Of a DNA stretch of 15,239 bases, positions 5,968 to 13,329 are shown piece after piece. Position 1 is the first letter of the stretch; each line of letters begins with the position of its first letter. Under the pieces are notes generated by a model. The model worked only from the letters and a program-made list of their open reading frames with translations, searched no databases and was not told the DNA's origin. Source of the stretch: Cellvibrionales bacterium UBA2618 (GTDB taxonomy: Bacteria; Pseudomonadota; Gammaproteobacteria; Pseudomonadales; Porticoccaceae); assembly GCA_002339165.1 (NCBI GenBank), contig DDJS01000157.1, positions 1 to 15,239 of the forward strand, read 5' to 3'. Both the position numbers and the translations under genes were made by a program.

Positions 5968-7083
5968 TCAAGATGTATGGCGTGGGGCAGTGGTAGACGC
6001 CAGCCAATCGGCGACTTCGTCGGCGCTACCGCGAAACGCAATTGAATCGGCTTTTTGGTTTAATTGATAGCGGTACATGGGGTCGTAATAATCGCGCGTT
6101 AGAACCGTCAACCAATCGCGATGGGCGGCGTATTGATCGTGTTGTTGGCAGGCGATGGCGCGTTCCATTAGCGTCAGTAACTGCTGGGTGCGGGCTCCGC
6201 CGAGGCGTTTTTTTATGCGCAGCAGGCTATCCGTTAAATGGCTGGCAAAGTGCTCCTCGCCGTCTTCGCCAAACGCTGCCAGCGTCTGGCGATGGCGATC
6301 GACCACATACTCCTGCCAGAGGTTTTCGAGGCGCTGTTCAAACGCCATATCGATCACCGCGATCGGGCTTGCCGCCATGCGCGCCAGCAGTGGCGGCGGC
6401 AGTTGTCGAGAGCCGATCATGCGGCTTTCGTCCTCGATCACCACAGGCGCTGAGCACTCTTCGCCGTCGACGAGTTTGAGCAAATCTAAGGCAATGCGGT
6501 TTTCGAAGTCTGCCTGATTGGGTTGTTCATCGAGGGGACGGCCAAAGCTCGAGCCCTTGTGGTTGGCCGCGCCCTCTAAATCAATCGCGCGCTGCAGTTG
6601 CTTGAGCAGGGTGGTCTTACCGGTTCCGGTCATGCCCGACAGCACCACCACGCTGCCATTGGCGCTAAAACTGCCGAGATAGTCGATCAGGTAGCCTCGC
6701 AGTGCCTTGTAGCCCCCGCTGACCCGCGCGCACAGCAGTCCGCTATCGCCTAGCCACTGCTGGCTAATTTGCGAACGCAGACCGCCGCGGGCGCAGTATA
6801 TGACCGCCTGCGGGTGGGCTGTTAAATAGTCGCGCCAAGCCGCTACTCGCTGCTCGCGAAGGTCATTGCAGACCAACCGGTGACCGAGATCGATTGCTGC
6901 CTGCTGTCCATGCTGGCGATAGCAAATGCCGACCTGATGCCGTTCGGCATCGTTCATCAACGGCAGGTTGCAAGCGCCGGTAAGGCTCCCGGCGGCGTAT
7001 TCGATTGGCGCACGCACGTCGAGCAGCGGTTGCTCGGCGAGCAACAGCGCGCGGTAGTCGTCGATCTCCGGAAGTGTCTTCAT
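5968..7083 (-). CDS. mnmH: MnmH (SelU/YbbB), tRNA 2-selenouridine synthase
   Basis: MnmH converts 2-thiouridine at the wobble position of tRNAs for Lys, Glu and Gln into 2-selenouridine, using selenophosphate and passing through a geranylated intermediate. The 371-residue protein has an N-terminal rhodanese domain. It begins with LLDVRAPIEY (20-29) and carries the essential Cys97 in YCARGGLRS. A C-terminal P-loop domain follows, with Walker A GMTGTGKT (150-157) and the family motif GSSFGR. The length and the position of Cys97 match the E. coli enzyme. The ATG has only weak upstream purines. It lies 69 bp after selD on the same strand; selD makes its selenium donor. Confidence 0.97.
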   Translation of the reverse strand: MKTLPEIDDYRALLLAEQPLLDVRAPIEYAAGSLTGACNLPLMNDAERHQVGICYRQHGQQAAIDLGHRLVCNDLREQRVAAWRDYLTAHPQAVIYCARGGLRSQISQQWLGDSGLLCARVSGGYKALRGYLIDYLGSFSANGSVVVLSGMTGTGKTTLLKQLQRAIDLEGAANHKGSSFGRPLDEQPNQADFENRIALDLLKLVDGEECSAPVVIEDESRMIGSRQLPPPLLARMAASPIAVIDMAFEQRLENLWQEYVVDRHRQTLAAFGEDGEEHFASHLTDSLLRIKKRLGGARTQQLLTLMERAIACQQHDQYAAHRDWLTVLTRDYYDPMYRYQLNQKADSIAFRGSADEVADWLASTTAPRHTS

Positions 7084-7152
7084 CGCTTATCGATGCGCCT
7101 ACAGGGCAAAAATAACGGCCCAGCATAGCATGTTGGTGGGCGCGTCTGGGGT

Positions 7153-8202
7153 CTATTGATGAACCACCTCTATGCGCGCTCCGGCCGCTTCCTGCGGCAG
7201 TAGTTCGCCGATCGGCTGAACGCTGCATCCAGCGCTAGCGAGCATCGCCACGACGCTGTCGCGGGCCTCGGGGCGCGCCGCTATGAGCAGACCGCCGCTG
7301 GTTTGCGGGTCGCACAGCAGTTGTTGATCGGCGGCGTTGGCACCCGTCACCGCAGCGCCATAACTCCGCCAGTTGCGCACGCTACCGCCCGGAACCGCGC
7401 CGCGTTCGCGGTATTCGTGTACGCAGTCATCGAGCACAGGCAGGGCGCGCATATTTAGCCGCGCCGCGACACCGCTGCCGCGACATACCTCGAGTAAATG
7501 ACCGAGCACGCCAAAACCGGTCACGTCGGTCATGGCAGTGACGCCAGAAATGCTGCCCAAGCGGACGCCAATATCGTTGAGTTGTAGCATACTGTCGACG
7601 GCGAGGTGGCGGTGTTGGTCGGCTAACAGCCCGCGTTTTTCTGCGGTGGTCAAAATGCCAACGCCGATCGGTTTGGTCAGATAAAGGCTGTCGCCGACCT
7701 CTGCCGTACTGTTTTGTTTGAGGTGTTCGAGCGCTACGCTGCCGCTGGCGGCAAGACCAAAAATCGGCTCCTGAGTATCGATAGAATGACCGCCGGCGAG
7801 ATGAATGCCTGCGCGATGGCAGGTCTCGCGACCACCCTCGATCACCTGTCGGCCGATCTCCAGCGGTAGCTTATCTACCGGCCACCCAAAGATCGCGATC
7901 GCCATCAACGGGGTACCGCCCATCGCGTAGATATCGCTAAGGGCATTGGCCGCGGCGATGCGGCCAAAGTCAAAGGGATCGTCGACAATCGGTGTAAAAA
8001 AATCGGTGGTGCTGATAATTCCGCGCCCGTCACCGAGATCGTAGACCGCGGCATCGTCGCTGTGCCGGTTGCCGACCAATAGCTTACCGGGTGGTGGTGC
8101 CGAAAGTTCCGAGCGCAATAGTTGGCTCAGATTGTCGGGCGCTATTTTGCAGCCGCAGCCGGCACCATGGCTGAAGTGTGTAAGTTTGGTGGGTGTCTCC
8201 AT
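7153..8202 (-). CDS. selD: SelD, selenide, water dikinase (selenophosphate synthetase)
   Basis: SelD makes selenophosphate from selenide and ATP. The 349-residue protein starts with the hallmark HFSHGAGCGCK. Cys16 and Lys19 correspond to the catalytic Cys17/Lys20 of E. coli. This is the cysteine form, not the selenocysteine form. Metal- and ATP-binding acidic stretches follow (DDAAVY, STTDFFTPIVDDP, AAANALSDIYAMGG), then GGHSIDTQEPIFGL and a C-terminal DPQTSGGLLI. AAGGA lies about 7 nt before the ATG. It sits 30 bp after the AraC-family gene and 69 bp before mnmH, so all three may share a transcript. No selenoprotein or selA/selB is in view, so the local role is tRNA selenation. Confidence 0.98.
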   Translation of the reverse strand: METPTKLTHFSHGAGCGCKIAPDNLSQLLRSELSAPPPGKLLVGNRHSDDAAVYDLGDGRGIISTTDFFTPIVDDPFDFGRIAAANALSDIYAMGGTPLMAIAIFGWPVDKLPLEIGRQVIEGGRETCHRAGIHLAGGHSIDTQEPIFGLAASGSVALEHLKQNSTAEVGDSLYLTKPIGVGILTTAEKRGLLADQHRHLAVDSMLQLNDIGVRLGSISGVTAMTDVTGFGVLGHLLEVCRGSGVAARLNMRALPVLDDCVHEYRERGAVPGGSVRNWRSYGAAVTGANAADQQLLCDPQTSGGLLIAARPEARDSVVAMLASAGCSVQPIGELLPQEAAGARIEVVHQ

Positions 8203-8232
8203 GAGCTGTCCTTGTGGTGGGCAATAATGTAT

Positions 8233-9246
8233 TTAACCGCGCGCGCTGCGTTGCTTGCAGTATTCGCGCGGCGTCACGCCGGTCCAGTGTTTAAAGGCGC
8301 GCGAGAACGAGCGCGACTCACTGTAGCCGACCCGTTCGGCTACCTGTTCGACGGTCATGCGCTGCTCGATAAGTTGCTGGATGGCCATTTCGCGGCGCAG
8401 ATTGTCCTTGATCTTTTGGTAGCTGGTGTCGCTGGCGGCGAGGCGTCGGTGCAAGGTCTGCACGCTCATATCCAACAGCGCGGCCATATCCTCGAGGCTC
8501 AAAAATGCCAGACGCCCCGGTTGGCGCTGGCTAATATGGCGCTCTATTTGGGATTCTAGGGTATCTGCCGAACCCGGTATAGTCATTAGATCGGCCGGCA
8601 TGTTGGTCAGATACTCGGTCAATTGCAGGGTATTGCGGCGCAGTGGCATATCCAAATAGTGGGCGTCGAAAACCAATTGATTGGTGGGCCGATTAAAGCT
8701 CAGTTGGGTAGGAAACATCACCTCCAATTCGTCTCGATGGGCGGGTTCGGCGAAGGTGAAATGGGTCTCTTGCAAGCGGATGGGTTCGCCGATATACCAA
8801 CTGGGAAAGCGGTGCCAGATCACCAGCCACCACTCGGCCATAAAATGCTCGCTGTCGAGTTCCGGACGGCGCATGATAAAGCTGATTGCGGCACGCTGGT
8901 GGTTTCTTGTCAGACTCATAACAATGTCGCGGTTGACCAGATTGTAAAAATTCAGCGCCCGCTCGAGCAACTCACCGAGCGTGGCGCAGCGACACACCAG
9001 TTCGGCCATGGTGGCAAACAATCCAACGCGGCAGGGCGATTCGGTAAACCCCATAAATTCGTCATCGAGACTGTCTTGTACGCTCTTAAACAGTCGCGCC
9101 ACCTGCTCGGTATGAAAACGTTGACCGCGTCGTTGCAACAGTTGTGGGTTGATTCCAGCGCGTTCGAGCAGCGCCCGCTTGGATATCTGTCGGTGGTCGG
9201 CGCTCGCCATGCAGGCGGTCACGTGATGTTTGCAGACAGTCGCCAT
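8233..9246 (-). CDS. AraC-family transcriptional regulator
   Basis: A 337-residue regulator. Its N-terminal half (about 20-200) resembles the arabinose-binding-type sensory domain of the OruR/ArgR-like AraC group, with LLERAGINP, FMGFTESPCRVGLF and the late RPTNQLVFDAHYLDMPL segment. The C-terminal AraC DNA-binding domain has two helix-turn-helix motifs, LSLEDMAALLDMSVQTLHRR (249-268) and a second starting MTVEQVAERVGYSESRSF (297-314) and ending in FKHWTGVTPREY. Both the regulator's upstream region and methylmalonyl-CoA mutase share the divergent spacer. selD follows after 30 bp on the same strand. The start is the first ATG and has no good Shine-Dalgarno, so it is uncertain by a few codons. 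The effector is unknown; propionate or methylmalonyl metabolism is a guess from context. Confidence 0.93.
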   Translation of the reverse strand: MATVCKHHVTACMASADHRQISKRALLERAGINPQLLQRRGQRFHTEQVARLFKSVQDSLDDEFMGFTESPCRVGLFATMAELVCRCATLGELLERALNFYNLVNRDIVMSLTRNHQRAAISFIMRRPELDSEHFMAEWWLVIWHRFPSWYIGEPIRLQETHFTFAEPAHRDELEVMFPTQLSFNRPTNQLVFDAHYLDMPLRRNTLQLTEYLTNMPADLMTIPGSADTLESQIERHISQRQPGRLAFLSLEDMAALLDMSVQTLHRRLAASDTSYQKIKDNLRREMAIQQLIEQRMTVEQVAERVGYSESRSFSRAFKHWTGVTPREYCKQRSARG

Positions 9247-9475
9247 GGGGTCGGGATCGGAAGCCTTAGGGGTTCATCGTTATAAATTGTGAGTTTAGAC
9301 CGCTATTAAACCATGCCGATGGCACTTTCGCCGATCTAAATGATAAAAATTGTGTTTTTGTGCTGTAAATTGCCCTGTTTATCCATGGATTGCTGAGGCA
9401 TAGTGGTCGGCTTAATCGCGCAATTCGGGCTATCTATTTACGCTCGTCTGCGTCTTGGCCCGAGGGAAACATCCT
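9247..9475. promoter_or_regulatory. divergent regulatory spacer with phased AAATTG repeats
   Basis: This AT-rich 229-bp spacer lies between the leftward araC-type gene and rightward methylmalonyl-CoA mutase. AAATTGTG occurs at 9284-9291 and again at 9347-9354, exactly 63 bp apart (six helical turns). A third AAATTG begins at 9367, 20 bp further on. GTTTA/TAAAC form an inverted repeat (9293-9297 and 9307-9311), and ATCCATGGAT (9381-9390) is a perfect palindrome. Direct repeats on one face of the helix are the typical operator layout for AraC-family proteins. No -10/-35 pair is convincing for either gene, consistent with activator dependence. The operator role is inference. Confidence 0.45.
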
Positions 9476-11611
9476 ATGTCCGACGATAAATCGCCCGATC
9501 TCGACGATTGGCAAGCCCTGTTAAACAAGGAAACCCGTGGTCTGACGCCCGAGCAGATGGCTTGGCATACCCCCGAGGGGATTCACATCAAGCCTCTTTA
9601 TACCGCTGCGGACACCGCCGATCTCGAGCATATGGACAGCTTGCCGGGTTTTGCGCCCTACATGCGCGGCCCCAAAGCGAGTATGTACGCGGGGCGCCCT
9701 TGGACGGTGCGCCAGTATGCCGGATTCTCTACTGCCGAGGCGTCGAATGCCTTTTATAAGCGCAATCTAGCGGCCGGTCAGCAGGGTTTGTCGGTGGCGT
9801 TTGATCTGGCCACGCATCGAGGTTATGACTCCGATCATCCCCGCGTCGAGGGCGATGTGGGCAAGGCCGGTGTGGCAATCGACTCGGTAGAGGACATGAA
9901 GATTTTGTTCGACAGCATTCCCCTCGACAAGGTCTCGGTATCGATGACCATGAACGGGGCGGTACTGCCGGTAATGGCGAGCTACATCGTTGCCGCCGAG
10001 GAGCAGGGTGTGGCACCTGAGCAGTTGGCTGGTACGCTACAGAACGACATATTGAAAGAGTTTATGGTTCGCAATACCTATATCTACCCGCCGGCGCCCT
10101 CGATGCGCATCGTCGCAGATATTATCGCTTATACCGCCGAGTGCATGCCCAAGTTTAACTCGATCTCGATCTCTGGCTACCATATGCAAGAGGCCGGCGC
10201 GACCAATGTGCAAGAGTTGGCTTACACCATCGCCGACGGTATCGAGTACGTGCGCACGGCCATCGATCGCGGCCTCGAAGTCGACAAGTTTGCACCGAGG
10301 TTGTCGTTTTTCTTTGCCATTGGTATGAATTTCTTTATGGAAATTGCCAAACTGCGCGCCGCGCGGATTCTCTGGGCGACCCAGATGCAAAAGCACTTTG
10401 CGCCCAAAGATCAGCGTTCGTTGATGTTGCGTACTCACTGCCAGACCTCCGGTGTCAGTTTGACCAGTAAGGACCCTTACAACAATGTCATGCGCACCAC
10501 CATCGAAGCAATGTCGGCGGTGCTCGGCGGTACCCAGTCGTTGCACACCAATTCGTTTGACGAGGCGCTCGGTCTGCCGACCGAATTTTCTGCGCGCATC
10601 GCGCGCAATACCCAGTTGGTGATTCAGGAGGAAACTGGCATCACCCAAGTGGTCGATCCACTCGCCGGTTCCTACTATGTGGAGTCCTTGACTAACGAAT
10701 TAGTGTCTGCGGCACAGGTGTTGATCGACGAGGTCGAAGAGCTCGGGGGCATGACGCGGGCGGTCGAATCGGGTATGCCGAAATTGCGCATCGAAGAGGC
10801 CGCCGCCACCCGTCAGGCGCGTATCGACCGCGGCGAAGAAGTGATCGTCGGGGTAAATAAGTATCAGGCCGAGACCGAGGTCGACATCGATGTGCTGTCG
10901 ATCGACAACAGCGCAGTGCGCGATTCGCAAGTTGCGCGGTTGCAGCAGGTACGCGACCGTCGCGACGAAGCCGTTTGCCAGGCCAGCCTCGAGGTTCTCA
11001 GTCAGGCAGCGCGCAGTGGCGATGGCAATCTATTGGCGCTGGCGGTGGATGCTGCGCGCGCGCGCGCCACGGTCGGAGAGATGTCCGATGCGCTGGAGCG
11101 CGAGTGGGGACGGCACCGCGCCGAGCAGCGCTCGATCAGCGGCGTCTATGCGGCATCTTATCAGGGAGATCAGGAGTTTATGGACATTCAACAGCAGGTT
11201 AAAGCCTTTGCCGAAAAACACGGTCGTCGGCCACGGATGCTGGTTGTTAAGATGGGTCAAGACGGCCATGATCGCGGCGCCAAAGTAATCGCTACCGCGT
11301 TTGCCGATATGGGTTTTGACGTCGACCTTGGGCCGATGTTTCAAACCCCCGCCGAGGCGGCCAGGCAGGCGATTGAAAACGATGTGCACATTGTGGGAAT
11401 TTCGTCTCAGGCGGCCGGTCACAAGACCTTGGTGCCGCAGTTAATCGATTCGCTGAAGTCTCAGGGCGCCGACGATGTGCGGGTTATTTGTGGGGGTGTG
11501 ATACCGCCCCAAGATTATGCCGAACTGGAAGCCGTCGGCGTGGCCGCTATCTTTGGCCCGGGAACCAATATTCCCGAGGCAGCCAGGCAGGTTTTAGCGC
11601 TGGTCAATTAA
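9476..11611 (+). CDS. scpA: methylmalonyl-CoA mutase, catalytic and B12 domains fused
   Basis: This enzyme interconverts methylmalonyl-CoA and succinyl-CoA using adenosylcobalamin. The 711-residue protein is the full-length fused type (ScpA/Sbm, MutB-like). The N-terminal barrel has RPWTVRQYAGFST (Tyr81 region), VAFDLATHRGYDSD, SVSMTMNGAVLPV and SGYHMQEAGA, with Tyr235-His236 matching the known active-site pair. It also has RTHCQTSG and GGTQSLHTNSFDEALGLPT. The C-terminal cobalamin domain has MGQDGHDRGAKV, where the D-x-H-x-x-G motif spans 596-601 and His598 is the predicted cobalt ligand. GGVIPPQDY and GPGTNIPEA follow. I start at the ATG (9476), which has GAGGG 9 nt upstream; a TTG 21 bp earlier would overlap that site. 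It leads the pccB-pccA cluster, completing the propionyl-CoA to succinyl-CoA route except for the epimerase. Confidence 0.98.
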   Translation: MSDDKSPDLDDWQALLNKETRGLTPEQMAWHTPEGIHIKPLYTAADTADLEHMDSLPGFAPYMRGPKASMYAGRPWTVRQYAGFSTAEASNAFYKRNLAAGQQGLSVAFDLATHRGYDSDHPRVEGDVGKAGVAIDSVEDMKILFDSIPLDKVSVSMTMNGAVLPVMASYIVAAEEQGVAPEQLAGTLQNDILKEFMVRNTYIYPPAPSMRIVADIIAYTAECMPKFNSISISGYHMQEAGATNVQELAYTIADGIEYVRTAIDRGLEVDKFAPRLSFFFAIGMNFFMEIAKLRAARILWATQMQKHFAPKDQRSLMLRTHCQTSGVSLTSKDPYNNVMRTTIEAMSAVLGGTQSLHTNSFDEALGLPTEFSARIARNTQLVIQEETGITQVVDPLAGSYYVESLTNELVSAAQVLIDEVEELGGMTRAVESGMPKLRIEEAAATRQARIDRGEEVIVGVNKYQAETEVDIDVLSIDNSAVRDSQVARLQQVRDRRDEAVCQASLEVLSQAARSGDGNLLALAVDAARARATVGEMSDALEREWGRHRAEQRSISGVYAASYQGDQEFMDIQQQVKAFAEKHGRRPRMLVVKMGQDGHDRGAKVIATAFADMGFDVDLGPMFQTPAEAARQAIENDVHIVGISSQAAGHKTLVPQLIDSLKSQGADDVRVICGGVIPPQDYAELEAVGVAAIFGPGTNIPEAARQVLALVN

Positions 11612-11702
11612 GCGCCGGACGCCAGCGATGAGCGGCCGGTGAAAAACATTACACAGCCGATGCCGAGGACGTTTTTTGGCGCGGTCGAAAACGGAGATAA
11701 CG

Positions 11703-13235
11703 ATGCAGGACATCATAAAACAACTTGAAGAAAAGCGTCAGTCAGCCCGACTTGGCGGTGGTCAAAAGCGCATTGACGCCCAGCATGCCAAGGGTAAATT
11801 AACCGCCCGCGAACGCCTTGACTTGTTGCTCGACGACAACAGTTTTGAAGAGTGGGATATGTTTGTCGAGCACCGCTGTACCGATTTTGGTATGCAGCAG
11901 CAGCAGATTCCCGGCGACGGTGTGGTGATTGGCTACGGCACCATCAATAGCCGATTGGTATTCGTGTTTAGTCAGGACTTCACCGTGTTTGGTGGCGCGC
12001 TCTCCGAGGCCCACGCGGAAAAAATCTGCAAGTTGATGGATCAGGCGATGAAGGTCGGCGCTCCAGTGATTGGGCTCAACGATTCCGGTGGCGCCAGAAT
12101 CCAAGAGGGCGTAGCGTCGCTCGGCGGTTATGCCGAGGTCTTTCAGCGCAACGTGATTGCCTCTGGGGTGGTGCCGCAAATCTCCATGGTCATGGGCCCT
12201 TGCGCCGGCGGTGCGGTGTACTCTCCGGCGATTACCGATTTTATCTTTATGGTTCAGGATAGCTCATACATGTTTGTCACTGGCCCCGACGTGGTCAAGA
12301 CGGTGACCCATGAAGAGGTCAGCGCCGAGCAACTGGGCGGTGCACTGACCCATTCGAGCGTCTCGGGCGTGGCCGATTTAGCGTTTGAAAACGACGTCGA
12401 TGCACTGGCTAAGCTACGCCATTTTTTCAATTTTTTGCCAGCCAATAACCGTGAGAAGCCCCCGAAATGGCCGACTGAAGACCCCGCTGACCGCGTCGAT
12501 ATGTCGCTCGATACAGTTATTCCTGCGGATCCCAACAAGCCCTATGATATGCACGAGGTGATCACCAAGATTGCCGATGAGGGCGAGTTCTTCGAACTAC
12601 AGGTCAGCTACGCGAAAAATATCATTATTGGTTTTATGCGCATCGAGGGCTCGACCGTCGGTGTGGTCGCCAATCAACCGATGGTACTGGCGGGTTGTCT
12701 CGACATCGATGCGTCGCGCAAGGCGGCGCGCTTTATTCGGTTTTGTGATGCCTTTAACATTCCCCTGTTTACGCTGGTCGATGTTCCCGGCTTTATGCCC
12801 GGAACGTCTCAGGAGTACGGCGGCATTATCAAGCATGGCGCCAAACTGCTGTATGCCTACGCCGAGTGCACCGTGCCCAAGGTGACGCTGATCACCCGCA
12901 AGGCTTACGGCGGAGCCTATGATGTCATGTCGTCCAAGCACTTGCGCGGCGATGTCAACCTCGCCTGGCCGACCGCCGAGATTGCGGTGATGGGTGCCAA
13001 GGGTGCGGTAGAGATTATCTTCCGCAAGGACATTGGCGATCAGGCCAAGATCGATGCGCGCACCGAAGAGTACCGGGTAAAGTTTGCCAATCCGTTCATC
13101 GCCAGCAAGCGCGGCTACGTCGACGATGTCATCATGCCCCATAGCACCCGCGGGCGGTTGGCGCGATCGCTGGCGATGCTGCGCAATAAATCGCTGGAAA
13201 ACCCCTGGCGAAAACACGGCAACATCCCATTGTAG
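11703..13235 (+). CDS. pccB: propionyl-CoA carboxylase beta subunit (carboxyltransferase)
   Basis: This subunit moves the carboxyl group from carboxybiotin onto propionyl-CoA, giving methylmalonyl-CoA. The 510-residue protein has the family's two-part crotonase-like fold. The N half has the CoA/oxyanion motif SGGARIQEGVASLGGY (from about 128) and GPCAGGAVYSPA. The C half has NQPMVLAGCLDIDASRKAAR, VDVPGFMPGTSQEYGG and YGGAYDVMSSKHLRGD, then NLAWPTAEIAVMGAKGAVEI. Asp407 in GAYDVM appears to match the residue associated with propionyl- over acetyl-CoA preference in PccB-type enzymes (from memory). I use the ATG at 11703, with GGAG 6 nt upstream, not the TTG at 11676. It lies 91 bp after the mutase and 94 bp before pccA. 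The neighbours make propionyl-CoA the best substrate. Confidence 0.95.
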   Translation: MQDIIKQLEEKRQSARLGGGQKRIDAQHAKGKLTARERLDLLLDDNSFEEWDMFVEHRCTDFGMQQQQIPGDGVVIGYGTINSRLVFVFSQDFTVFGGALSEAHAEKICKLMDQAMKVGAPVIGLNDSGGARIQEGVASLGGYAEVFQRNVIASGVVPQISMVMGPCAGGAVYSPAITDFIFMVQDSSYMFVTGPDVVKTVTHEEVSAEQLGGALTHSSVSGVADLAFENDVDALAKLRHFFNFLPANNREKPPKWPTEDPADRVDMSLDTVIPADPNKPYDMHEVITKIADEGEFFELQVSYAKNIIIGFMRIEGSTVGVVANQPMVLAGCLDIDASRKAARFIRFCDAFNIPLFTLVDVPGFMPGTSQEYGGIIKHGAKLLYAYAECTVPKVTLITRKAYGGAYDVMSSKHLRGDVNLAWPTAEIAVMGAKGAVEIIFRKDIGDQAKIDARTEEYRVKFANPFIASKRGYVDDVIMPHSTRGRLARSLAMLRNKSLENPWRKHGNIPL

Positions 13236-13329
13236 GCGGTCTATCAAGAATTTTTTGATACACGCACAGTCATATATTGGCTTGCAGAGACAGTAAGTAC
13301 TAACTGATAACGATTGAGAACGATAAATT
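13236..13329 (+). other. pccB-pccA spacer with weak AT-rich stem
   Basis: The 94-bp spacer contains TATCAA (13242-13247) and TTGATA (13255-13260), a 6-bp AT-rich stem with a 7-nt loop just after the pccB stop. It also has a GATAACGATTGAGAACGATAA stretch ahead of pccA. The stem is too weak and lacks a T-run to be a terminator, so pccA is probably co-transcribed with pccB. The purine stretch GAGA about 10 nt before the pccA ATG is its likely ribosome binding site. Confidence 0.4.

Noticed and set aside
7153..8202. Selenocysteine (in-frame TGA) in SelD or elsewhere in the cluster
   Set aside because: SelD has Cys at the catalytic position and none of the genes contains an internal TGA needing readthrough.
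11613..11641. CGCCGG/CCGGTG stem after methylmalonyl-CoA mutase as a terminator
   Set aside because: The loop is 17 nt, there is one wobble pair and no T-run follows; pccB continues in the same direction.
13301..13325. GATAACGATTGAGAACGATAA ahead of pccA as a Fur box
   Set aside because: Only one hexamer approaches the GATAAT repeat consensus, and the inverted half is missing. It lies inside an operon spacer of genes with no iron link.
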